Assembly: GCA_032173965.1 (NCBI GenBank)
Contig: CM063292.1
Location: 1,566,501 to 1,630,500 of the forward strand
Reading direction: 5' to 3'
Length of the DNA: 64,000 nucleotides
DNA from: Sitta carolinensis
Taxonomy: Eukaryota; Chordata; Aves; Passeriformes; Sittidae
Shown here: piece after piece, positions 10,564 to 20,980 of the stretch
How the letters are laid out: each line of letters opens with the position of its first letter
How positions within the stretch are numbered: position 1 is the first letter of the stretch
The notes under the pieces: model-generated
Database searches by the model: none
Told to the model about the DNA's origin: nothing
Seen by the model: the letters and a program-made list of their open reading frames with translations, nothing else
Program-made: the position numbers and the translations under genes

Positions 10564-13500
10564 ATGGCGGCGGAGCGCGGGGTGGCCATGGCGACCTGCA
10601 CGGCCCCCGTGAACATCGCCGTCATCAAGTACTGTGAGTGCCGGGGCGCGCGGGGCGCGGGGTACGGCACCTGCGGGGGGCGCGGGGGCGCGGACTCCGG
10701 GCTGGGCCGGCTGTGCCCAGACAGGTGACACCGTGCCCGGCCAGGCTGTGCTGCGCTGTGTCCCTGCTGGCCGTGCCATTCCTGGCCGTGCCATTCCTGG
10801 CCGTGCCACGCCATTCCCGGCCGTGCCATTCCTGGCCGTGCCGTGTCATTCCTGGCCGTGCCGTGCCATTCCTGGCCATGCCATTCCAAGCTGTGCCATG
10901 CCCTTGCAAGCGCTGTCATGCCGTGCTTCGCTGTGTCCATCGGTGCCATCAGCCTGTCCCATGCCATTCCTAGCCATGCCGTGCCGTTCCAAGCCGTGCC
11001 GTGCTCTCTTGCAGGGGGCAAGCGTGACACCGACCTCATCCTGCCCATCAACTCCTCCCTGAGCGTGACGCTGCACCAGGACCAGGTGGGTCAGCACCAG
11101 GATCGCGATTGGGATCAGTTTAGGATCAGGATCAGTTTAGGATCGGCCCCGCAGCCGTCCGGGATGCTGAGCCCCCTCCCTCTCTCCCCGCAGCTCAAGA
11201 CCACCACGACGGCGGCGGCCAGCCGGATTTCACCGAGGACCGGCTGTGGCTCAACGGGAAGGAGGCGGACTGGGGCACCCGCGGGTCCAGGCCTGTCTGC
11301 GCGAGGGTGAGCGAGCCCTGCCCGGAGCTGTGCCCGCCCGGGCTGTGCAATGCCCGGAGCTGTGCCCTGCCCGGAGCTGTGCAATGCCCGGGCTGTGCAA
11401 TGCCCGGAGCTGTGCAATGCCCGGAGCTGTGCCCTGCCCGGGCTGTGCCCTGCCCGGGGCTGTGCAATGCCCGGAGCTGTGCTCGGGCCTGCCCGGAGCT
11501 GTGCAATTGCCCGGGCTGTGTCCTGCCCGGAGCTGTCTGCCGGTGTGTCCTGCCCGGAGCTGTGCAATGCCCGGAGCTGTGCAATGCCCGGGCTGTGCCC
11601 ATGCCCGAAGCTGTGCCTGCCCGGGCTGTGTGCCCTGCCCGGAGCTGTGCAATGCCCGGGCTGTGCCATGCCCGGGCTGTGCCCTGCCTTCCGGAGCTGC
11701 CCTGCCGGAGCTGTGCAATGCCCGGAGCTGTGCCGGAGCGTGCCCGCCCGGAGCTGTGCCCTGCCCGGGCTGTGCCCTGCCCGAGCTGTGCAATGCCCGG
11801 AGCCGTGCTCCGCCCGGGGCTGTGCAATGCCCGGGCTGTGCCCTGCCCGGAGCTGTGCAATGCCCGGGCTGTGCAATGCCCGGAGCTGTGCCCTGCCCGG
11901 GCGCTGTGCCTGCCCGGAGCTGTGCAATGCCCGGGCTGTGTCCTGCCCGGAGCTGTGCCCATGCCCGAGGCTGTGCCCTGCCCGGACTGGCATGCCTGGG
12001 CTGCATGCCCGGGCTGTGCAATGCCCGGAGCTGTGCCCTGCCCGGGGCTGTGCCCTGCCCGGGGCTGTGCAATGCCCGGGCGTGCCCTGCCGAGCGTGCC
12101 CTGCCCGGGCTGTGCAGCCCGGAGGCTGTGCCCTGCCCGGGGCGTGCCCTGCCCGGAGCTGTGCAATGCCCGGAGCTGTGCCCTGCCCGGAGTGCCTGCC
12201 CGCTGTGCCCTGCCCGGAGCTGTGCCCTGCCCGGAGCTGTGCAATGCCCGGGCTGTGCAATGCCGGGAGCTGTGCCCTGCCCGGGGCTGTGCCCTGCCCG
12301 GAGGCTGTGCAATGCCCGGGGCTGTGCCCTGCCCGGAGCTGTGCACTGCCCGGAGCTGTGCAATGCCCGGGCTGTGCAATGCCCGGAGCTGTGCCCTGCC
12401 CGGAGCTGTGCCTGCCCGGAGCGTGCCCTGCCCGGAGCCGTGCAATGCCCGGAGCTGTGCCCTGCCCGAGCTGTGCCCTGCCCGGAGCTGTGCCCTGCCC
12501 GGAGCTGTGCATGCCCGGAGCTGTGCAATGCCCGGAGCTGTGCCCTGCCCGGAGCTGTGCAATGCCCGGAGCTGTGCCCTGCCCGGAGCGTGTCCCCACT
12601 GTCCCGAGCCCCTGCCCGCTGTGCAGCGGCGCCTGCCCGGAGCTGGCCTGCGGGTGGCGGGGGGCCCGGCGGCGCCAGCCTGTGCACCAGTGCCCTGCCT
12701 CGAGACGATTCCCCCTGCCTGCGGGCGTGCCCGCCGGCCTGTGCCTGCCCTGGTGTGCGGTGTGGCCTGCCCGGAGCTGTGCCCTCCTTGCTCGGAGGGA
12801 TGCCGGGGTGTCCCGCTGTGCCTGCCCGGCCTGTGGCAGTGTGGCATGGGGGCGTGGGAAGGGCGGCAGGGCTGGGGGCCCCTCGTGCTGGCATGCCCGG
12901 CCTGTGCATGCGGAGGGTGCCGGGCTGTCCCTGTGCCCGCAGCTGTCGGCTGGCCCGGCTGCATGCCGGGAGGGCTGTCCGAGGTGGCCCGCCGGCTGCC
13001 CGTGCCGCGAGCTGTGCCCTGCCCGGAGCTGTGCAATGCCCGGAGCCGTGCCCTGCCCGGAGCTGTGCCCTGCCCGGGGCTGTGGCAAGTGCCCGCCGAG
13101 CTGTGCCCTGCCCGGAGCTGTGTCCATGCCCGGGCTGTCATGCCGGCTTGCAATGCCCGGAGCCGTGCCTGCCCGACTGCCCTCCCGGGCTGTGCAATGC
13201 CCGGCGTGCCCTGCCCGGGGCTGTGCAATGCCCGGGCTGCCCTCCCGGAGCTGTGCAAGCCGGCTGTGCAAGCCCGGGCTGTGCAATGCCCGAGCTGTGC
13301 CCTGCCCGGAGCTGTGCCCTGCCCGGAGCGTGCCCTGCCGGAGCCGTGCAATGCCCGGAGCCGTGCCCTGCCCGAGCCGTGCCCTGCCCGGAGCTGTGCC
13401 CTGCCCGAGCTGTGCAATGCCCGGAGCTGTGCAATGCCCGGAGCTGTGCCCTGCCCGGAGCTGTGCAATGCCCGGAGCTGTGTCCTGCCCGGGGCTGTCC

Positions 13501-15769
13501 CCACTGTCCCCGCTGTCCCCTGACCCTGCTGTCCCCGCAGTGCGGCGCCTGGCCCGGAAGCGCCGCGGGGGCGGGAGGACACGGCGGCGCTCAGCCTTTC
13601 CTACAAAATCCACATCGCCTCCGAGAACGACTTCCCCACTGCCGCGGGGCTCGCCTCGTCCGCCGCCGGCTACGCCTGCCTGGTGCGTGTGGGACCGGCC
13701 CTGATCTGTCCCCTCCTTGCTCGGGAGGGGTGACGGGGGTGTCCCCTTGCTGTGACCTGACCCTTGCCTGTGGCAGTGTGGCATGGAGGGCGTTGGGAAG
13801 GGGCGGCAGGGGTGGCTGGGGTGGTCCCCTCTGTGTTCTGGCTGGCCCGGCTCTGTGGTAGCAGCAGGAAGGGTGACAGGGCTGTCCCCTGTGCCCGCAG
13901 TGTCGGCGCTGGCCCGGCTCTATGGGCTGGAGGAGGAGCTGTCCGAGGTGGCCCGCCGGGGCTCGGGCAGCGCCTGTCGCAGCATGTTCGGTGGCTTCGT
14001 GCAGTGGCAGCGCGGGGAGCGCCCCGATGGCACCGACAGCCTGGCCCTCCAGGTGGCCCCCGAGACGCACTGGCCAGAGCTCCGTGTCCTCGTCCTGGTG
14101 GTGAGGGGCTGGCAGGGGATTTGGGTGGGATTTGGGGCTCGGGGGGCTCAGGAGGGGCTGTGTCCCAGTGTGTGTGTGCCCCCAGGTCAGTGGGGAGAAG
14201 AAGCCGGTGGGCAGCACGGCAGGGATGCAGACCAGTGTGGAGACCAGTCCCCTGCTGAAGGTAAGGGGACATGGGCTTGTCCTGCCTGGGTAGGAATGCG
14301 GGAATGCTGGAACCCCATCCCTTGGAATGGGGCTGGAGGGTGTGCAGTGACACCCAAAGGGTCACAGTGCTGTGGGTGTCACCAGACTGGGGGTACAGTC
14401 ACCTTCCTGCTGTGGGTATCACCAAATTCAGGGTGACCACAACCCACCTGTTATGGACATCACTGAACTGGGGTAACTGTGACCCCTCTGCTGTGGATGT
14501 CACTAAACTGGAGTGCTCACAGCCTGCCTGCCGTGGTTGTCACTGATTTGGGGTGACCACAGCCCAGCTGCCGTGGGTGTCACTGAGGTGGGCTGACGGT
14601 GCCCCCCCTGCTGTGGCAGCACCGGGCAGAGGTGGTGGTCCCCGAGCGCCTGACCCAGATGATGCAGCACATCCGGGACCGGGACTTTGAGGGCTTTGGC
14701 CAGCTGGCCATGAGGGACAGCAACCAATTCCACGCCACCTGCCTCGACACCTTCCCGCCCATCTTCTACCTCACGGACCTGTCGCGCCACATCATCGCGC
14801 TGGCACATCGCTACAACGCCCACCACGGCCACACCAAGGTACCAGCGGGGCCCTGGGGCTGGCTCAGCGCCGTGCCAGCCTTTGCCCAGGTCCCCACGGC
14901 CCCACAATGCCACCGCAGGTCGCCTACACCTTCGACGCCGGCCCCAACGCCGTCATCTTCGCGCTGGCCGACACCGTGGCTGAGTTTGTGGAGGTGGTGA
15001 GGCGCAGCTTCCCCCCCGCCACCAACGGGGACCAGTAAGGGATCTCCCTTCTTACTGGGGGAGGATGGGGGCGTGCTGGGGACCTGGGGACTGACTGAGC
15101 ACTCGCCGTGCCCCAGGTTTGTCCGGGGGTTGCCCGTGGGCTCGGCCGCGCTGTCGACGGAGCTGGTGGCCGCCGTGGTCAGCGAGCCTGTGCCGGGGGC
15201 TGTGCAGTACATCCTGCACACCCAGGTGAGGGGCAGGGGGCTGGTGGGGGGGTCTGACCCCATCCTTGGCTCCGAGGGTGTGGTGGGGCCCCACTGCTGT
15301 CCCCAGGGGAGTCTAGGACCCCATCCCTGTCCCAATTCCTAGGGCGGTGTGAAGGGTCCTGTCCCCATCCCCAAGGGTGTGTGTGGGACCCATCCCTGAC
15401 CCCATCCCCAGGGGGGTGTGCAGAACCCTGTCCCTATCTCCAGGGGGTGTGCAGAACCCTGTCCCCATCCCCAGGGGGGTTGTGTGGGACCCCATCCCTG
15501 TCCCTATGCCCAGGGCTGTGTGTGGTTCCCCAACCCTGACCCCATTTCTGGACATGTTCCCACTGGCATGACCCATGGGGTGACCTTTTGGGGTGTGTGG
15601 GGCCCGGAGCTGCCCCCCACCCACAGCAGGGGCACCCTGCAGGCAGTGGGGCTCCCCGGTGTCCCTGACCCTGTGTCCTGCCCCACAGCCTGGCCCTGGT
15701 CCCCAGCTCGTGGATGACCCCAGCCAGCACCTCCTGGGAGCGGATGGGCTGCCCCGGAGCCGGGCCTGA
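10564..15769 (+). CDS. MVD: MVD, diphosphomevalonate decarboxylase
   Basis: Cytosolic enzyme (EC 4.1.1.33) converting mevalonate 5-diphosphate to isopentenyl diphosphate with ATP, in sterol and isoprenoid synthesis; GHMP kinase superfamily. Exons: 10564-10633, 11015-11085, 11194-11306, 13541-13682, 13901-14100, 14186-14260, 14620-14838, 14919-15034, 15117-15225, 15689-15769. Seen: N-terminal [14 protein letters not shown], the ATP-binding block [48 protein letters not shown], the [10 protein letters not shown] block holding the catalytic Asp, and a C-terminal [10 protein letters not shown]. Exon 3 needs one extra G near 11226 and another near 11274, exon 4 one near 13580, and the exon 4/5 junction one more. 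All sit in G runs, so they look like lost bases rather than inactivation. Intron 3 is a 2.2 kb minisatellite. No canonical AATAAA was seen after the stop. Confidence 0.95.
10740..10995. repeat. Tandem repeat in MVD intron 1
   Basis: About fifteen short units on the theme CATTCCTGGCCGTGC. The repeat fills intron 1 up to about 20 bases before the exon 2 acceptor. Confidence 0.9.
11307..13535. repeat. 18-bp minisatellite array filling MVD intron 3
   Basis: More than a hundred units of CCCGGAGCTGTGCAATGC and its variant CCCGGAGCTGTGCCCTGC, with GGGCTGTG variants. Because 18 is a multiple of three, every frame stays open for hundreds of codons; none is a gene. The array is broken at about 12600-13015 by a degraded copy of MVD exon 4 to exon 5. 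Confidence 0.95.
12605..13012 (+). pseudogene. Degraded copy of MVD exon 4-intron 4-exon 5 inside the array
   Basis: Words in the order of the true exons at 13541-13960 recur with many small losses: CAGCGGCGCCTG near 12625, CGAGACGATTCCCC near 12700, GGTGTGCGGTG near 12751, GGCAGTGTGGCATGG near 12834, CTGTGCCCGCAGCTGTCGGC near 12930, and CTGTCCGAGGTGGCCCGCCG near 12974. The frame is destroyed. Either a decayed partial duplication or a badly corrected long-read segment. Confidence 0.75.
15325..15545. repeat. Tandem repeat in MVD intron 9
   Basis: Imperfect units with CCCATCCCCAGGGGGGTGTG and CAGAACCCTGTCCCTATC occupy the intron before the last MVD exon. Confidence 0.85.
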
Positions 15770-16134
15770 CCCCGGTGACACTCTGGGACACGCCAGGAGG
15801 ACTCTGCCCGTGCCACCAGCAGAGCTCAGGACCCTGAGCCAGGCCCGCTGCAAAGCTGTCCCCAGCCCTGGGGAGGGATGTGACCCCCGGGCTGGTTTTT
15901 AATCTTTTGTAAGGAAATAGAGGGTTCCTGGTTCCAGTGCTGTTTTGGGGTGTCGGGTTCTTTGTGTGGGGCTGGGGGGGGGGACAGGAGATGGGGACAG
16001 TCCCTGTGGCTGATTCTGTTTCCCCACACAGCCCTGTCACCCACATGACCCCTGTGTCCCTTGTGGGGCATCTGCTGTCCCATGGGCCCCCAAGTTGTCG
16101 CTGATCCTGTCCTTTCATATGGTCCCTGTCCTTT

Positions 16135-16345
16135 GCAGGATGGATCCTGTCCCGATCCCTCAGCTGTCTCTGCTTTGGGATCATCCTGTGCCCATCCCTC
16201 AGGTGTCCCTGCTCTGGGATCATGCTGTGTCCATCCCTCAGCTGTCCCTGCTCTGGAATCATCCTGTGTTCATCCCTCAGCTGTCCCTGCTCTGAGATCA
16301 TCCTGTGTCCATCCCTCAGCTGTCGCTGCTCGGGGCCGATCCTGT
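16135..16345. repeat. 39-bp tandem repeat between MVD and CYBA
   Basis: Five units of CAGCTGTCCCTGCTCTGGGA plus TCATCCTGTGTCCATCCCT. Confidence 0.9.
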
Positions 16346-16359
16346 GTCCCGGTGTCACG

Positions 16360-16535
16360 GCCCCGTCCCTGCCGCCATCCCCGTCCCCGCCGCCATCCCC
16401 GTCCCTGCCGCCATCCCGTCCCCGCTGCACCCGTCCTGCCGCCATCCCCGTCCCCGCCGCCATCCCGTCCCGCTGCCATCCCCGTCCCTGCCGCCATCCC
16501 CGTCCCCGCCGTGTCCCTGTCCCCGCCGTGTCCCC
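16360..16535. repeat. CCGCCATCCCCGTCCCTG short repeat upstream of CYBA
   Basis: Direct units of about 18 bases (CCGCCATCCCCGTCCCTG, some CCCCG variants) run up to the CYBA promoter region. Confidence 0.85.
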
Positions 16536-16810
16536 GCGGGGGCGTGGCCTGTGGCAAAGAGGGCGTGGTTACAGCGAAGGGGCGTGGCCTTCAGCCCACA
16601 CCCGCCTTCCGGGTCGGGACCGGCCGAGAGGAGCCGAACCGGACCGGCCGGAGCAGCCGAGGCGCTCGGGCCGAGCCGACGGGCCGGGAGCAGCCGAAGG
16701 CGCTCGGGCCGAGCCGAACCGGGCCGGGAGCAGCCGGAGCCGTTCGGGCCGAGCCGAGCGGAGCCGGGAGCAGCCGAAGGCGCTCGGTCCGGCCGGTTGC
16801 GCTGCGGGCC
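16536..16810 (+). promoter_or_regulatory. CYBA promoter region, GC-rich
   Basis: Contains three GGGCGTGG boxes (about 16540-16590), then imperfect repeats of CGGGCCGAGCCG and GGGAGCAGCCGAAGGCGCTC up to the CYBA start codon. No TATA box is visible. Confidence 0.5.
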
Positions 16811-19177
16811 ATGGGGCAGATCGAGTGGGCCATGTGGGCGAACGAGCAGGCGCTCGCCGCCGGGCTCAGTGAGTGCGGGGTCTCGGGGAGGACACGGGCA
16901 CTCCGGGAAGTCCCCGGGAGTGAGGGCGATGGGGATGGGGGGGTCCCGGTCCCACCGGGCTGGGGGTGCGGGCGGGAGGCGCCGGGGACGGCCGGGAAGT
17001 CCCGGCCCGGCGGGGTTGGAGCCTCCGCTTCCTCCTTTTCTCTTCCTCCTCTGCTCTCTCTTCTTCCCTGCTCTCCTCCTCCGCTCTTCCTCCGGCCTCG
17101 AGGCCAAAAACCTCCTCCCCGCGCTGGAGTTCCGTGATCCGGGGGGTCCCGCACGCAGCATCCCAAATGTTGGAGTTCCTGGGGCCGTGGGACCCCCGGG
17201 TGCCCTCCCTGAATCCAGAGGTCCCGTGTGGAGGAGTCCCCGGGGCCAAAATCCCATAACGGGGGTTGCGAGGGGCTGGATCCTGAGTTTGGGGCGGGCA
17301 TATCCCGAGTTCGGGGTTGTATCCGAGGTTTTGGGAGCTGTGAAACTCCCAAACCCAGGTTGAGGGGGTTTATCCTGGTTTTTTGGGGGGGTTGTGTCCC
17401 GGGTTTGGGGGTTGTATTCTGGTTTGAGGGGTTGTATCCCGAATTGGGGGGTTATAGCCTGTTTTGGGAGTGTTGTATCCCGGTTCGGGAGTGTTGTATC
17501 CCGGTTTGGGGGGGTTGTATCCCGGTTCGGGAGTGTCGTATCCCCGTTTGAGGGGTTGTGTCCCGGTTTGGGGGTTGTGTCCCGGTTTGGGGGTTGTGTC
17601 CCGGTTTGGGGGGTTGTGTCCCGGTTTGGGGGGTTGTCTCCCGGTTTGGGGGTTGTCTCCCGGTTTGGGGGTTGTATCCCGGTTTGGGGGTTGTCTCCCG
17701 GTTTGGGGGTTGTGTCCCGGTTTGGGGGGTTGTCTCCCGGTTTGGGGGTTGTCTCCCGTTTTGGGGGTTTGTCTCCCGGTTTGGGGGGTTGTATCCCGTT
17801 TTGGGGGTTGTCTCCCGTTTTGGGGGTTTGTCTCCCGGTTTGGGGGGTTGTATCCCGTTTTGGGGGTTGTCTCCCGGTTTGGGGGTTGTCTCCCGGGCTG
17901 GGCTCGGTATCCTGGGCGCCGTGTCCCGGTGTGACCCGTCCATCCCGGCTCTTCCCGCAGTCCTGCTGACGGGCGGCATCGTGGCCGTGGCGGGGCAGTT
18001 CAAGGGCTGGTACTTCGCGGCGTATTCCATGTATCCTTCCCGACAGCATTCCCGGGGCTAGGCTGCGGGAAAACCCCGTCCCCATCGGGGTGGGAGGCAC
18101 GAACGGGGACGGGTCCCATCCTTATCTCCCCACCCCGGTCCCAGCTGTGCCTTCCCTGCCCCACACAGCCCCTTCTGGGAATGCGGGTCGTTCCCTGGGG
18201 TTATTCCCGGTGCGGTCCCGCCGTTCCTTGACGCCCCGGCAGCGCGGCAGGCGTCCTGGTGTGCCTGCTCGAGTACCCCAGGAGCAAGCGGCAAAAGGGC
18301 TCCACCATGGAGAGGTGGTGAGTGCCGAGTCCCCCCTGCAGCCGCGGAGTTGGGGTCCGGGTGCCCCCCAAACGCAGGGATGTGGGAGCAGGGCCGGATC
18401 GCACGGGAGAGCTCCTTGCAGAGACGGGGCTCCCTGGAGGCCGGGTGTTCCCCCAGGGTGGGGACCCTCCCAGGTGGGGACCCTCCAGGGTGGGGACCCT
18501 CCCAGGGTGGGGACCCCCCCTGTGACCCGCTGCTGTCACCCTGCAGTGGCCAGAAGTACCTGACAGCCGTGGTGAAGCTGTTCGGGCCCCTCACCAGGAA
18601 TTATTACATCCGAGCCGTCCTGCACGCCGCGTGAGTGGGGGGCAGGGTCGGGGCTGGGGGCTGCACCGCCCCGGCTCCCTCTGAACCCCAAATCTCTGTC
18701 CCAGCCTGGCTGTCCCTGCCGGTTTCCTCCTCTCCACCATCCTGGGCACCGTCTGCCTGGGCATCGCCAGCGGCATTTACCTGCTGGTGAGTGCAGGGGG
18801 GCTTTGGGGGGCAGCCCAAAACCCAGGTTCCAGCACTTCCATGTGAATTCCAAGAGCATTCCCAGCCTGCAGGAAAGCCCGATCGGGGTGGACAGGGCGG
18901 TGTCACATCCTCCTCCCCCCATTCTGCTCCCAGCTGTGCTTTCCCTGCTCCTTTTTGGGGTGGGGGATGCTCCTTGGCGCTGTTCCCGATCCCACAGGCT
19001 GCGGTTCGAGGGGAGGAGTGGAGACCCATCGAGCAGAAGCCCCGGGAGCGGCCCCAAGGCGGGGGCACCTTCAAGCAGCCCCCCAGCAACCCCCCGCCCC
19101 GGCCGCCCCCCGACGCCCGCAAGAAGCAGCCGGAGGTGGGGGGGCAGGTGAACCCCATCCCTGTGGAGGTGGAATAA
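16811..19177 (+). CDS. CYBA: CYBA, p22-phox subunit of NADPH oxidase
   Basis: Membrane subunit of flavocytochrome b558; it stabilises NOX2 and related NOX proteins and docks p47-phox. Exons: 16811-16868, 17961-18030, 18243-18317, 18547-18630, 18705-18786, 18998-19177; intact frame of 182 residues against 195 in human. Seen: N-terminus [15 protein letters not shown], hydrophobic segments [20 protein letters not shown] and [20 protein letters not shown], the conserved His in RAVLH, and a Pro-rich SH3-binding motif [11 protein letters not shown] in the last exon. The tail is shorter than in mammals but ends in the conserved VNPIPV. The codon spanning exons 3 and 4 reads Cys (TG/T) where human has Trp in ERWGQK. 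Intron 1 is a G-rich minisatellite. The gene converges with IL17C. Confidence 0.97.
17350..17905. repeat. 17-19 bp G-rich minisatellite in CYBA intron 1
   Basis: Some thirty units of CCCGGTTTGGGGGTTGT with length variants. It ends about 55 bases before the exon 2 acceptor. Confidence 0.95.
18430..18525. repeat. Short GGTGGGGACCCTCCCA repeat in CYBA intron 3
   Basis: Four near-identical units of about 17 bases just before exon 4. Confidence 0.85.
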
Positions 19178-19950
19178 CGGGGGATCCTGCAGCCCTGCTG
19201 CCCTGCTCCTGCTTCCCAGCTGCTCCTGGATCCACTGCAGGGAACGGGGGGCTCCTGGGGATCCCCAAAACCCTGCGGGTGCTGAGCTCCTTGCTGTGGG
19301 TCCTGCTCAGATCCTTGGGATCCTCAGTTCCCCCTGGGCTCCCCAAGGGATTCCCAGATCCCCAGTGCTGCTGTGGGGTTCCCCAGCTCCTGGGCATCTC
19401 CAGCTCCTCAGCAATGCTCAGCTCTTTGTAGGATCTCTATCTCCTGGGGATCCTCAAATCCCCTAAGATGCTCAGCTCCCGAATTCCCAGCAATGTGACG
19501 ATGCTCCCTGTGGGGTTTCCTGCCCCTGGGGGCTTCCCACCTTTCTGGAGATTCCCAAATCCCTGGTTCTGCTCCCAGGAACTCCCCAGCTCCTGGACCT
19601 CCCCAAATCCCCAAAGATATTCAGCTTCCTGTGGAGTCTGCAGCCCCCAAGGGCTTCCCAGCTCCTAAGGATCCCCCAAATCCTTGGGCATTCTCAGCTC
19701 CCTGTGAGTCTCCTGTTTCCAGAATCTCCTCAGCTTCTGGGAACCCCCAAATCCCTGGGCATGCTCAGCTCCCTGAGGGACCCAACTCCCCAGGCACCCC
19801 CCAGTTCCCTGGGGGATCCCCAAATCCCTGTGGAGCTCCAGCTTTCGGGGGATCCCCAGCACCCGGGGGGCTCAGGCAGCTCTGCTGTGGCTCTCCCTGG
19901 TTTTTGTCATTTCTGCAGTTGCTGTTACAATAAAAAGTGGGAAAGGCCCC
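19178..19950 (+). other. CYBA: CYBA 3' UTR, repeat-rich
   Basis: From the stop codon to AATAAA at 19929-19934. Most of it is a loose repeat of words such as CTCAGCTCC, TGGGGATCCCCAAATCCC and CCCAGCTCCT, with no other gene. Confidence 0.75.
19929..19934 (+). terminator. CYBA polyadenylation signal AATAAA
   Basis: Canonical hexamer about 750 bases after the CYBA stop codon, in the pocket GTTACAATAAAAAGTGG. Confidence 0.8.
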
Positions 19951-20686
19951 GGCTGCCCCTGCCTCCTGCTCCAGGGGGAATCCTCCCATTCCTGCCCTGC
20001 TCCTGGGACAGCACTGGGGCGGTGTTTTGAGGACAAACAGTGCAATTACGGGCAAATCCAGGATGAGGATGGGCAGGGGATGGCCACGGCAGGGTCCTCT
20101 CCCGAAATCCTTATGGAGCCAACAGTGGGGTGGCACTGGGAGGGCCCGGTGAGTCCCAAAGGAGCCCTCAAACCCTGGGATAACCTCCAGCAGGGAACGT
20201 GGGCAGCATTGCCCTTCCCAGTGCCACTCGTGGGTGCTGGAAGCTGCCTGATGTAACGTGGGTGCCAAATCCTCGATCCCACAGGGACCGGCAGCTGCTC
20301 CAGGTGCCCCTCTGCCCCCTCCCCACACAGACCCTGGCCCCTCAGGGGGTGCAGGTGGCCCGGGGCCCCCCCCAGGTGCTGCCAGCACCGGTGGAGTGGC
20401 CCTGGCAGGTCCGTGGGATGTGGAGCCCGGGGCAGAGCCGTGGGAAAGGTGTGGGTGTCGGGGTGCCAGGGCTGGGTCCCCCCGGGGCTGGGGGTGTGGG
20501 GCTCCCCGTGCCCTGCCGCCCTCCCCATCACCTCCCAGTTCATCCTGCCCCGCTGCACTGGGTGCACTGGGGGGTGTCCCCCAGCCGGGCACTGCCCACG
20601 GGTGTGCCTGTCCCTGTGCCCCAACCCCCGACATCCCAGTGCCCTGGCTGGGAACAGAGCAACGGCCGTGCCAGGATTTGTTGGCT

Positions 20687-20692
20687 TTTATT
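20687..20692 (-). terminator. IL17C polyadenylation signal AATAAA
   Basis: Reads TTTATT on the plus strand; the reverse complement is AATAAA, 289 bases downstream of the IL17C stop codon and after the AU-rich elements. It leaves roughly 750 bases between the convergent CYBA and IL17C 3' ends. Confidence 0.7.
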
Positions 20693-20696
20693 TGCA

Positions 20697-20925
20697 GCAT
20701 TAAATAGCACTAGGGGAGGAGACAATAAATAGCTTTTCGGAGGGAATAAATAACCAGTGAGTGCCCAGGCAGCGCTCACAGGGTCCAGCCATGGGGGTCT
20801 CGAGCACCGTGGGGCGATGCTGGCCCCGGAGTCACAGCCGTGGCTGGGGGGGGGGGGGTCAGCAATAAATACGGGGTACAAAAATCCCCCCCAGCAGCAA
20901 GGCTCATAAATAACTCATAAATAAC
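20697..20925 (-). promoter_or_regulatory. AU-rich elements in the IL17C 3' UTR
   Basis: In this GC-rich setting the 3' UTR carries repeated ATTTA pentamers on the minus strand (plus-strand TAAAT at about 20701, 20726, 20748, 20866, 20907 and 20918), several as TTATTTAT-like octamers. AU-rich elements are the classical instability signal of cytokine mRNAs. Confidence 0.7.
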
Positions 20926-20980
20926 CAGGGGAGGGGTGCTCTAAAACAAGCACGGGCGGTGCCAGGGGCGCGGTGCGGGC

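Noticed and set aside
11115..13861. Open frames of 550 to 890 codons on both strands (Ala/Gly/Pro/Cys-rich peptides)
   Set aside because: They follow the 18-bp minisatellite in MVD intron 3, are open in nearly every frame at once, and show only repeat peptides.
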